Shown here: positions 53,870 to 63,770 of the stretch, one piece after another | How the letters are laid out: each line of letters begins with the position of its first letter | Numbering within the stretch: position 1 is the stretch's first letter | Origin: Merluccius polli | Lineage: Eukaryota > Chordata > Actinopteri > Gadiformes > Merlucciidae | DNA length: 64,000 bases | Reading direction: 5' to 3' | Assembly (NCBI GenBank): GCA_030340625.1 | Contig: JAOPHQ010003976.1 | Location: forward strand, 403,501 to 467,500 | Position numbers and translations under genes: made by a program | Notes under the pieces: generated by a model | What the model was told of the DNA's origin: nothing | What the model saw: only the letters and a program-made list of their open reading frames with translations | Database searches by the model: none

Positions 53870-54929
53870 ACTCTTTGCAGGGGATACTGGGAGTAATGCA
53901 CAGTGACACATGAATACTTAGCATGGAGTCCCACAATATGCAAGCATACCTCTAATTGTTTGTTTCTATGAAATGTGTGGAGTTGGTTAGGCAACCTCCG
54001 TTAAGTGCATTATAATTATATTGTGTGTGATTCATATTGCATCATGATGACTTTTTTTGGTCGAAAGCATCACAATGGGGTTTTTCTTAATATGCTAACC
54101 ACAGTAAGCACTCTTCCTCGTAATAATAATGAGAATAATTGCGTTGTTTATTTAGTACTTTTCGAAACAGGTCACAGAGTTTGTGACCTGTGTGTATGTG
54201 GGAAGAATTGGCAAACAAATAGTGGTTAAAATGAGTACAATTCGCATGAATATGAAATAAAAGACTTCCTATCCCTGGGTTTATAGCCCAGGGTTAGTTT
54301 CCCAGACACCCTTGTTAGGAAAGTTAGCTTGAATTGATATATTGATATTCAACGATGGACATCCACACAATTTCACTTTCCCGCAGAAAACACTCTGAAG
54401 TGCTGAAATGTCGCTCGGCGAAGGAGAAGCCCCTTATGTTGCTCTTGCTGTTTAAAAAGGTACGTAGGCGTAAGGCTACGCACCGGACGTGCATTGTTGA
54501 GTAGAGCATACACATTCATCCTAGGGGCCTCAGTATAGGTGTCGGCCGTGGGTTTAATGACATTGTGCGCATTGTGCCCAGATTGCCACGCACCTATCCA
54601 CCAATCTGGGACAATCCAGACCGGAGGGTTAATGCATCCAGGCCTGAGTAGACGATAAAAAGGCGCATTGAAACGACAACAATAACCGAGGCCTTGGACA
54701 GAGGCAGGTTCAAATGAGAAGAGAGAGCTTTAACGAGGTCTGTATCGGAGCACTGTGGAGTTATTACGGATGGGGTAGTGCTTCTTAATCTTCATTTTTT
54801 TCTCAAACACGTAAAATCCTTGGTCTGTCTAGACTATTGCATCATTTAGATTATACCCGACTCTTATGCACATGACAACAACAAAAACCCCCACTAACCT
54901 AAACCGATGTCAGCCACTCTGCACTCTGT
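53870..54929. other. Non-coding stretch, no gene seen
   Basis: Includes a small hairpin CCCTGGGTTTATAGCCCAGGG at 54274-54294. No coding or repeat family was recognised. Confidence 0.5.
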
Positions 54930-55012
54930 CCACTTGCTGTTCACAAATCGTGCAGCACTTCTTGCAGATGCTGCAATACCGTGAGCTGCTTTGGATAAGT
55001 GTCTACCAAATG
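54930..55012 (+). mobile_element. Diverged LINE/SINE 3' tail motif
   Basis: GTGAGCTGCTTTGGATAAGT followed by GTCTACCAAATGAG is a third version of the tail at 53455 and 60350. The preceding CTGCACTCTGTCCACTTGCT may belong to the same SINE body. Confidence 0.5.
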
Positions 55013-55274
55013 AGACGTGCCAAGTGTAACATCTGAATGTAGTTTTTGATTAAAACGTGCAACGGCGGTTTTAGTCTGGACCTCAGGGTGTAGATCTATA
55101 GCTCGGCTCTGGGATTAGAGGCCGGGTCTTCTAGATCCAACAGATCTGTGCGTGCTGTCAGACATGTTGTGTGCAGAAGGTTTCACTGGTTCAAACTGCA
55201 GGTCAGAGTTTGATCACACACCAAATCCACTGGTCAAGCCCTGGCCTGCACTCAACTTCCTCAGTAGTCCTTCT

Positions 55275-55317
55275 TTAAACCTCTCTCTCTCTCTCTCCCT
55301 CCCCCTCTCTCTCTCTC

Positions 55318-55349
<32 letters not shown>

Positions 55350-55530
55350 TCTAGCTCTCCCCGCCTCTCTCTCTCACCTCTTCTCCTTCACTCCTGTGTT
55401 TATCTGCTGTCTGCAGATGTGTCAGTTCCTCTTCTACTCTCATCTCCTCCCCTCTCCTCTCCTCCCCTCTCCTCTCCTATCTCTCCTTTCCTCTCCTCTC
55501 ACCTCTCCTGGTCTCCTCTCCTATCTCCTC
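55275..55530. repeat. CT-rich microsatellite and TCTCC repeats
   Basis: (CT)n with CCCT interruptions at 55278-55378, then TCTCCTCTCCTCCCC-type pentamer repeats at 55440-55525. The serine/leucine frame across them is an artefact. Confidence 0.92.
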
Positions 55531-55635
55531 AGGATTGACTGACTTCCTCTTCATCACAGAAAATGTCTACCCTTTTGCCATGGCAACACAGTGCTGTTTT
55601 TTTTCCCCACCAGGTTGAATTTCATTACTCAGTAT

Positions 55636-55841
55636 GTGTGTGTGTGTGTGTTTATGTGTGTGTGTTTACCAGTATTAGGTGTGTGTGTGTGTGTGTTTGT
55701 GCCCGCCCGTGTGTGTGTGTCTGTGTGTGTGTGTGTGTTTGTGCCCGCCCGCATGTGTGTGTGTCTGTGTGTGTGTGTGTGTGTTTGTGCCCGCCCGCAT
55801 GTGTGTCTGTGTGTGTGTTTGTGCTCGCCCGCATGTGTGTG

Positions 55842-55872
<31 letters not shown>

Positions 55873-55890
55873 GCCCGCCCGCATGTGTGT
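55636..55890. repeat. Compound GT minisatellite with GTGCCCGCCCGC blocks
   Basis: Five units, each a GT run followed by TTTGTG(C)CCGCCCG(C/T) and ATGTG, with periods of 36-60 bp. Unit lengths differ by the number of GT repeats. Cysteine/valine frames on plus and histidine/threonine frames on minus come from this array. Confidence 0.92.
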
Positions 55891-57062
55891 GTGTGTGCAT
55901 TTGCGTGGGCTGTGCGCGCTCCGTGACAGAGATGAAAAGGCCCAGTGTTCTTTTGAAGCCGACATTCGGGCATTAACAGAGCAAGAGGAGGAGAGCCGGG
56001 GGTAAGTGTGTTGCAGCGATGGAGGAGAAGAGAGGTGGAGAGAGGAGCAGAGGGGGGAGGGGGGAGGAAGAAGAAGAAAACACTAAGTGTGAGCCAGACA
56101 GACATTTCTGGGTGTCTAAGAGAAGAGCAGTGGATGCAGAGAAAGGGGGGGTTGCGGGAGAGAGGAAAAGGCACAGATGATGGAGGGGGAGAAAGAAGAT
56201 GGGCCAATTAGAACGGCAGCTTCTCACTCTTCTTTGGTCTCCTGCGGTCCAGGGGGGGGGGGGGGGGGGGTTATAGCCCTCCTTCTGTTCCCCCCTGTTG
56301 GCTTTACTCCTCTTTCTCTCTCTCACACACATGTACTCTCTTTGTCTCTCTCTATATCTCCCCCTATCTCCCCTTCCCTCTCCGTGGCTCACAAGGACAG
56401 TAGACTCTGGTCGTCCTTCAGCTCGGCTCGATTAGAAAAGCTTTTCTCCTCAGGTGGCTCCACACAGATGACTCCGCCCGCTCCAGTCATCCATATACAG
56501 TATATATACCTTGGCAGGGGGAGAAGAACAACCGCAAAACCTTTCTCAAAGTCAAACTGTTTTTGAGTTCAACTGTCACTGTCTCTTTTTTAAGTAAGTC
56601 TGCCTTTTATGCAGCTCCCTCTATGCGATCCATCTTTTCTTCTGTTGAATGTTGAGCACGCCGACCTTTCACTCCCATCCACCTGCCCAGTTCCTCCTCC
56701 TTCATCTACACCTCTGTCCTCCCCTGCGCACACAGCCAGCAGCAGGCGTGAGACATTGTAACCTGGCTATCAGAGTGTATCTTCAATAATGTTGTTTTTG
56801 TGCAAAAGTAAAAGTTCGACTTTTGATTGGAATTGAAATATATTGTATCTTCGCTCTTTTGTCTTTTAAAATAAGCCAAAAACGTGTCCATCAAAATTGA
56901 TTTTTTTTTATTTTAATTTTGTTATCTCATTCATGTTTTTCATCTCTCGTGTTACATTAACGGCAGAATTGCCTGCACATAGCAATTTCCTTTTCTTTCC
57001 ACCAACACAAACTAGAGATTATATACAATTACATATCATTATATAATTATATACATACTATA
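55891..57062. other. Unassigned stretch with purine tracts and a G run
   Basis: Purine-rich sequence at 55980-56200 and a G run at about 56250-56270. A possible tiny exon (acceptor GTGACAG near 55922-55928, donor GGTAAGTG near 56001) is noted as a finding but not called. No gene. Confidence 0.45.
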
Positions 57063-57124
57063 CGTACTATACATACATACATACATACATACATACATAC
57101 ATACATACATACATACATACATAC
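57063..57124. repeat. (ATAC)n microsatellite
   Basis: About 14 perfect ATAC repeats, with CATACTATACGTA motifs at each edge (57055-57066 and 57119-57130). Confidence 0.97.
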
Positions 57125-57449
57125 TATACGTATGATAACCACATGTTTTGCCACAGGAACATATGTGCATTGTGATTAACACAAGATCGCTTTTAGATGG
57201 CTTTTCACAAAATGCGGTCAATAATACAGACAAACTATGATTATAGGGGGTTTACCGGGAGCAGGACAAAAGCCAGAGATGTTTGCATTGCAGCGCTTTG
57301 TCACATGGTTCACATATGGTTTCAAAAGGTCTGCAAAAGTAGTAGCCAGAGAACGCACACACACAAAGACATCCACGCAAATGTAATAAGCCGAGTAAGC
57401 CGATAATATACTTCCTATACATAATACTCCAGCACTAAAATAAACCATG

Positions 57450-57595
57450 TTCTGACACACACACACACACACATGCATGCGCACGCGCGCACATGTGCAC
57501 ACACACACACACAGGCACACACACGCGTTTGATATTATGTTAGCCCAGGGGCTAAAGCAAAAGCGTTTAAGGTTGAAATGCTGATGTTACAGTCT

Positions 57596-57670
<75 letters not shown>
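57450..57670. repeat. (CA)n and (GT)n microsatellites
   Basis: CA repetition with GCGCACGCGCGC interruptions at 57455-57530, then a pure (GT)n run at about 57597-57670 (about 36 repeats). Confidence 0.95.
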
Positions 57671-57672
<2 letters not shown>

Positions 57673-57837
57673 CGTGCATGTGTGCACACAATCACTAATA
57701 CAGTGATTGTATTTTGTGGAGCGTAGTAAACCTCTGCTGATTTGGCCAATTACAAGCCCACAAAAGGTCACACACTTCTCACACGCACAACATACTGCTG
57801 GGAGAGAGAAGGGAGACGGATACTGTATATGGTGTGA

Positions 57838-58212
57838 TAGATGGATGTATAGATGTATAGATGAGTAGATGGATAGATGGATAGATGAGTAGATGGATAG
57901 ATAGATATATGGATAGATGAGTAGATGGATAGATGTATAGATGTATAGATGAGTAGATGGATAGATGTATAGATGGATAGATGGATAGATGGATAGATGA
58001 GTAGATGGATAGATGGATAGATGTATAGATGGATAGATGGATAGATGGATAGATGAGTAGATGGATAGATGGATAGATGTATAGATGGATAGATGGATAG
58101 ATGGATAGATGAGTAGATGGATAGATGTATAGATGGATAGATGGATAGATGGATAGATGAGTAGATGAGTAGATGGATAGATGAGTAGATGGATAGATGA
58201 GTACATGGATGC
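57838..58212. repeat. GATA/GATG (Bkm-like) tetranucleotide array
   Basis: About 94 tetramers, mainly GATA, GATG, GTAT and GAGT, arranged in recurring phrases such as GATGGATAGATGAGTAGATG. The minus strand stays open and gives the serine/isoleucine/histidine-rich frame SIYPSIHLSIY. This is repeat DNA. GATA arrays are known from sex chromosomes of several vertebrates, but this one alone says nothing about linkage. Confidence 0.95.
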
Positions 58213-58766
58213 ACGGACAGACAGGTGGAGGGATGGATAGATGGACAGAATCAGAGTTGATATTGAGCTTTGTGTGTGTGCAGTATAAAACAGTGCACTC
58301 TCACGTTGTGCACCAGGAGCATTGCATGTAGCCAAACACCATCTTCCCGATAGGTCAACTAATAAGTGCTGCCACAAAGACAACACCATATACATATATT
58401 CGGTGCAGTGGTGCAATATTTATTAGATGTCGAATCTTTTCCAGTTTGACCAATTAACTGATGTTGGGTCACAGCAACACAAGGACATGGTAAATAACAA
58501 TATTATTTTATATTTTCTCACAGGTGGAAGTCGGGGTCATTTCAGATACGAAGAAGCAAGCAATGGATTATTTTTTTTTCATTTTTGAAATGTAATTATG
58601 AGAGCCAGTCGGCGAGCCTGGCTGTGCAGGCTTGTGAATTCTCGACTTATCTTCCTAATTACTGGTCTTCATAATAAAGTACAAGGTTCAGCTGCAGACG
58701 TCCGTATCTCAGACGCCTTGGGAGTCCGATGGTTGCCTTCCAGGGTCTTTATGTTAGCTGCTGGTC

Positions 58767-58814
<48 letters not shown>

Positions 58815-59519
58815 GTCAAAGCTTTTATGGTTTACTACTAATGAGATGGGCCGGAGCAGATCTGACTCTGTTCTTACGACCAGTTTCCCGGTCATCTGTG
58901 AGACACTTTCCTGGGAAAGATACACACTCACACACACATACACACACACACACACATACACCATTTTACACGCCTACTTTATGGAAAAGAGAAGGAGGGG
59001 GTATAATGACTACTAAACAGTAGAGTTTATTTGACATTTTAATGCTGACCATCTGCAGAGTGGTATCCAGGGAAATTAAAAACGGCAAACACTCTTAATT
59101 AGGCATAAACACACACACATGTACACACACGCACACACACACGCACGCACACACACACACACACACAGTGGCCATTAAAACAGGCAGAAAATGAGCATTA
59201 ATATACTTCAGATATGGACAGGGCATATGTTCCTATTCCTAATGCCCTAACGTTGCTTTAATCACGCCTGCTAAGATAAGAGGCTGTTAGATTATATATT
59301 ATATATGATATATTATATTCCAGACACTTGGTGTTATTTCCTGATACCATCTGCCATCACAACAGCGAAATTCAACCCCTGGCTTATCTGTGTTTGTATT
59401 GACAAATGTCAATCTAATTTTATACACGCTTCCTTTCACGTTTTTATGAGCAGGGGACTGCATGGATTTGGCTTACTATAGTTTCCACACAGTATAAGTG
59501 GTTCCTAATCAATATATAC
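58213..59519. other. Non-coding stretch with GT and AC microsatellites
   Basis: (GT)n at 58768-58811, AC repetition at 58923-58958 and 59107-59167. No gene is seen. Confidence 0.6.
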
Positions 59520-59585
59520 GTTGGTTATTGTGTAGTGGAACCTGAATTTCCCGTCTGGGATCAATAAAGGATAAAGTATTATCTT
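59520..59585 (+). mobile_element. Rex1-type LINE 3' tail
   Basis: GGAACCTGAATTTCCCGTCT followed by GGGATCAATAAAGGATAAAG and TATTATCTTA matches the end of Rex1-type LINEs (…GAATTTCCCC…GGGATCAATAAAGTATCTATCT). Compare the 3' end of the LINE at 29438-30736. Only the last ~60 bp are recognisable. Confidence 0.65.
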
Positions 59586-59772
59586 AAGACCTATAGTGAA
59601 TGTGTATAGGGCTTGATGTTGTTGTTTTGCTCCAAGCAACTCTTTGGGCTGAGATGGCTTTATTTCCCGCAAGCAGAACTTATTACTCATCCAAAATTAA
59701 ATAATAACACACACCAATCCATATCTTAATGAAATACAATCATGCATACAAAATAACAGTAGACAACGAGGG

Positions 59773-60096
59773 ACGGAGAGAGAGAGAGAGAGGAAGGAGA
59801 GAGAGTTAGGGAGAGAGAGAGAGAGAGGAAGGAGAGAGAGTTAGGGAGAGAGAGAGAGAGAGAGAGAGGAAGGAGAGAGAGAGAGAGAGGAAGGAGAGAG
59901 AGAGAGAGTTAGGGAGAGAGAGAGAGAGGAAGGAGAGAGAGAGAGAGAGACACCTGAAGAGAGAGAGATCTGTCTCTCTCTCTCTCTCTCTCCTTCCTCT
60001 CTCTCTCCCTAACTCTCTCTCTCTCTCTCCTTCCTCTCTCTCCCTAACTCTCTCTCCTTCCTCTCTCCTTCCTCTCTCTCTCCTTCCTCTCTCTCC

Positions 60097-60157
<61 letters not shown>

Positions 60158-60170
60158 AACTCTCCCTACC
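59773..60170. repeat. GA/CT inverted tandem repeat, about 400 bp
   Basis: The left half (to about 59951) is purine-only with units GAGAGAGAGGAAGGAGAGAG plus AGTTAGGG. The right half (from about 59970) is the pyrimidine complement, with CTCTCTCCCTAACTCTCTCT and CTCCTTCCTCTC. The halves form a long imperfect inverted repeat centred near 59960. Confidence 0.95.
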
Positions 60171-60349
60171 TGGCCCGTGCCAAAGCTAAAGCACTGTATC
60201 AGCGCTGGAAGCCACAGGGGCCCTCAGCCCAGGGAAACCTAATCCTCTGGAGTTACAGTGTCGACAGGAAACGAAAGGAAACCAAATATAAACATAAACC
60301 CCACAGGATGAGTCAGCTCCTCTCCTCTGATTGGACAAGGGGCCGACGC

Positions 60350-60517
60350 TGTCATTTAGCGGACGCTTTTATCCACAGCGACTTACAGTGAATTCAGATA
60401 CATGGCGGTGAGGAGCAGGTAGAAGGTTACTCTAGGATGCCTGCAGGTTAAGCTGCAGACATAGGAGGGATCGAACCCAGAACCTTTCAGCTGGGACACC
60501 AAGCCACGGCCCCTATA
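60350..60517 (-). mobile_element. tRNA-derived SINE, minus strand
   Basis: On the minus strand GGGGCCGTGGCTTGGTGTCC, then GGTTCTGGGTTCGATCCCTC (B box GGTTCGATCCC), a middle part CTTCTACCTGCTCCTCACCG, and the tail GTAAGTCGCTGTGGATAAAA plus GCGTCCGCTAAATGACA. The promoter-like head and the LINE-type tail identify a tRNA-derived SINE moved by a partner LINE. The copy is fairly well preserved. Confidence 0.8.
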
Positions 60518-60549
60518 CTATCCTAAATATCTTATTGACTATACAAAAC

Positions 60550-60581
<32 letters not shown>

Positions 60582-60591
60582 TATTGTTATT

Positions 60592-60638
<47 letters not shown>
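60550..60638. repeat. (ATT)n microsatellite
   Basis: ATT repeats with a single ACCATTATTGTTATTGT interruption at about 60577-60594. It abuts the left end of the palindromic element. Confidence 0.96.
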
Positions 60639-61126
60639 GGTAACACTTATAAGGTATGCAAAAACGTGGGTAGTTACTGAGGAACGAATGAGTAACGAAT
60701 GATGAACGACCAGGGCCCTAACTGGGGCCCTAACTGGGGCCCTAACTGGGCCCTAAGTGACAGTTACTCAGTAACTACTGAGGAATTACTGGTAAACAGA
60801 ATTCACAGAATGATTAATTAATACAGTAGTCCCCTAGTCTGTTTACCAGTAACTCCTCAGTAGTTACTGAGTAACTGTCACTTAGGGCTCTGTTAGGGCC
60901 CCAGTTAGGGCCCCAGTTAGGGCCCTGGTTGTTCATCATTCGTTACTCAGTAACGAATACAGTAGTCCCCTAGTCTGTTTATAGGTAACTCCTCAGTAGT
61001 TACTGAGTAACTGTCACTTAGGGCCCGTTAGGGCCCCAGTTAGGGCCCTGGTCGTTCATCATTCGTTACTCATTCGTTCCTCAGTAACTACCCATGTTTT
61101 TGCGTACCTTATTGTAAAGTGTTACC
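60639..61126. mobile_element. Palindromic GGTAACACTT element with an internal 136-bp duplication
   Basis: Ends are GGTAACACTT and AAGTGTTACC. The left arm (60639-60800) pairs along nearly its full length with the right end (about 60980-61126), including ACCCACGTTTTTGC-type and GTTACTGAGGAACGAATGAG blocks. The arms contain GGGCCCTAACT 13-bp units, three to four copies. The right half is duplicated in tandem: ACAGTAGTCCCCTAGTCTGT starts at 60823 and again at 60959. The ends match a widespread fish repeat (GGTAACACTTTA). No coding sequence. ATT flanks both sides, but the (ATT)n context makes a duplication uncertain. Confidence 0.85.
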
Positions 61127-62162
61127 ATTGATTAAATTATTAAATTATTATTTGTTCTTCAAAAGGTCCTGGGTTTTAGCCACCATTTCCACACATCTAC
61201 CTTTAAGGCATCCTTCAGCAAGAAACCCTCAACTAAATGACTAAATAGCAAATAGTATTATTCATGTCTTGACAGAATATGTTAATTATGACGACGAGCT
61301 GTGCACGCGCGGCTCTTCACCTCGGCATCAAGCGCGCGGGCGCTGTCCGCACGTCACCGCCAGCGTTGGCGTCTCCCTCCCTTCCCGATGCGATGGCTCC
61401 TTTCAAGTCCTCATGTAAATTCAGCTTTGGGTTTTCCCCGTTATATGATAATTAATTGAGCTCTGGGGAAGAAAAACACAACGTAAACATCACAAAGCGT
61501 GGAAACGTTTTTTGTGGTTGCAGTTTTCCTGGCTGGTCAATGTAAAACATGGAAGATGCAACCTGTGTGTGCGAGTATGTAAATATTTGATAAGTACCGT
61601 GCAGGGATACCTGAACAGGGCCGTCCTGAGATGGCTGTAAACAGGACAAAAGGAGGAGGATCCTCAGAGACACTGAAATATACATACATGAATCACATTT
61701 TCTGTTTACTTGTTTGCTTGAGGAAGACCAGAACTCCAGCCTTTGATTGCCCTGAGTGACTGCTGCTCGTCGTGTACACATGACAATACACTTAAAACTT
61801 GTACATGCATTAGTCAAGCTGAAATATAAGAAATATACAAAATGTGGGGGTGTGCAAACTAAATCAATAACGTGTTTTGGGGCAAATGCAACCAAGTCTA
61901 GAATGGTCATAAGCAGACAGAGGTATACATTGGAAACTTTTACAACTAAGTGTAGGCCTCCATTTGGACGAGAAACAGCATAGTAATAGTGACATAATGC
62001 TAGCAAATAGTATTGTATATTAATATAGTAATACTCATATAATCCTCACAGCCCACTCAGCCCACTCCCCTGCCACACACACCTCTCTCTTTAACACACT
62101 CTTTCACACCTACCACCCCCTGGTCATCCTCACCCTTATTTATAAAACCATTTTGCACAGTT
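61127..62162. other. Unassigned; small CpG-rich patch at 61290-61395
   Basis: The patch has about a dozen CpGs in 100 bp, unlike its surroundings. A 55-codon frame starts at 61289 (MTTSCARAALHLGIKRAGAV) and ends at 61454 with no recognised domain. The minus frame 62006-61452 (184 codons) has no motifs I know. A gene is not supported. Confidence 0.4.
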
Positions 62163-62247
62163 GCATCTATCTATCTATCTATCTATGTATCTATGTATCT
62201 ATGTATCTATCTATCTATTTATCTATGTATCTATGTATCTATGTATG

Positions 62248-62312
<65 letters not shown>

Positions 62313-62325
62313 GTCTGTCTGTCTG
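62163..62325. repeat. (ATCT)n / (ATGT) microsatellite
   Basis: Tetramer repeats with ATGT variants in the left half, a pure (ATCT)n run at about 62249-62310, then (GTCT)4. Confidence 0.97.
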
Positions 62326-62699
62326 TGTATGTTGTCTTCGAGATATTGCTTTGCACAAAATAATTTTTGTGCAAAGCTCATTCAATATTCATTTTCCCCT
62401 CCATATCACATAGTCAGAAGCGATATATAAATCTACATTTCTTGTCAGACACTGAATTTGAATATAATATAATATCAACGTTAAAATGTTGTACGCCGTA
62501 TTAGGTCCGGAAAGTGGCCGTCGCTTTTTAAAAAAGGGGGTTTCCACGGTGATGAATGCAAAAAGAAACGGTAACGAATCACGGCTCTTTTCTTAAGTAG
62601 GAAATTCATCATCGCATTTTACTATCTCGCAAGTGGATAATTACCATTGTCATTTTTTCTCCTGCCAGTGAATGGAATAGATAATGACCACCAAGAACA
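62326..62699. other. Non-coding spacer, no gene seen
   Basis: AT-rich with a short palindrome TTTGCACAAAATAATTTTTGT at about 62349-62371. No other feature. Confidence 0.5.
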
Positions 62700-62996
62700 T
62701 CCCGTCCTCACCCATCTGACCACTGTCCCGTCCTCCCCCATCTGACCACTGTCCTGTCCTCCCCCATCTGACCACTGTCCTGTCCTCCCCCATCTGACCA
62801 CTGTCCTGTCCTCCCCCATCTGACCACTGTCCTGTCCTCCCCCATCTGACCACTGTCCTGTCCTCCCCCATCTGACCACTGTCCTGTCCTCCCCCATCTG
62901 ACCACTGTCCTGTCCTCCCCCATCTGACCACTGTCCTGTCCTCACCCATCTGACCACTGTCCTGTCCTCACCCATCTGACCACTGTCCTGTCCTCC
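62700..62996 (-). repeat. 26-bp minisatellite, about 11 copies
   Basis: Unit CATCTGACCACTGTCCTGTC plus CTCCCC. The first and the last two copies have CTCACC instead of CTCCCC. All three minus-strand frames read through, giving EDRTVVRWGRTGQWSDGGGQ-type peptides. The central copies are nearly identical, which suggests recent expansion. Confidence 0.95.
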
Positions 62997-63159
62997 AGCA
63001 TCGTCTCCCAGATACTCTCCACCTGTCTGAAGGCCAACATGCAATGTGACCTTGTTGTACTCCTAAAGTGTATTGACGCAAAAGTAGAATCTGATGTAAC
63101 CTAATACAGATGCTGATATCGGTAATGTATATCATGTTGCTATATACTGTATACGTATG

Positions 63160-63297
63160 TGTGTACGTGTTTTGTGTATGTGTGTTTTTGTGTTTGTTTG
63201 CATGCATTTGTGTGTGTGTGTGTACATATGAATATATATACATGTGTGTGTGTGCATTTGTTTATTTGCATGTGTGTGTGTGTGTACAGTATGCGTG

Positions 63298-63330
<33 letters not shown>

Positions 63331-63448
63331 TTGTTTGCATGCGCGTGTGTTTTCGCTTGTGAGTGCGTGTGTGTGTGTGTGTGTACATATGAACATATAT
63401 ATGTGTGTGTGTGTGCATTTGTTTATTTGCATGTGTGTGTGTGTACAG

Positions 63449-63479
<31 letters not shown>

Positions 63480-63530
63480 TTGTTTGCATGCGTGTGTGTT
63501 TTCGCTTGTGAGTGTGTGTGTGTGTGTGTA
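63160..63530. repeat. Compound GT array with a ~160-bp higher-order duplication
   Basis: GT runs are interleaved with TACATATGAA(T/C)ATATAT, GCATTTGTTTATTTGCATGT, ACAGTATG and TTTGTTTGCATGCG(C/T)GTGTG plus TTTTCGCTTGTGAGTG. The phrase order repeats at 63225-63385 and 63386-63520. Confidence 0.93.
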
Positions 63531-63770
63531 TGCGTTCATACGCTCGGACCGGGCCTCTGGTTTACATAAGAGGGTCACGCCGGTGTCAGCGTGCTCCGGA
63601 CACTTCGCCGTCCCCAAGGGCGGGAACTATTAGCGGCGCGCGCGTGACTCCCCGCCCGTCCGATACTCCGGTAAAAGCGTGTGTCCTCTCCAGCGCTGCC
63701 GTTGGCTGGGAGAGCAAAACAATCTGGAAATAGCCCAGCACAGGGTAAAAAGGGGGACTGTGAGAGTGAA
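63531..63770. promoter_or_regulatory. CpG-rich patch, possible promoter
   Basis: Roughly twenty CpGs lie in about 170 bp (63531-63700), including GCGGCGCGCGCG, in a window otherwise CpG-poor. GGGCGGGAA at 63618-63626 fits an E2F/Sp1-type site. A GTAAAAAGGGG sequence lies at about 63745. This could be the edge of a CpG island whose gene lies outside the window on the right. No coding exon is recognised here. Confidence 0.3.

Noticed and set aside
57535..58416. A 293-codon minus-strand frame
   Set aside because: It spans a (GT)n tract and a GATA/GATG array. The serine/isoleucine/histidine pattern is dictated by the tetramers.
61452..62006. A 184-codon minus-strand frame as a gene
   Set aside because: Not repeat-derived, but composition is like neighbouring non-coding DNA and no domain, signal or splice context was recognisable.
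62622..63044. A 140-codon minus frame with a WSDGGGQDSGQM-type repeat
   Set aside because: It is a 26-bp minisatellite read in three frames that merge every 78 bp, so a repeat artefact.
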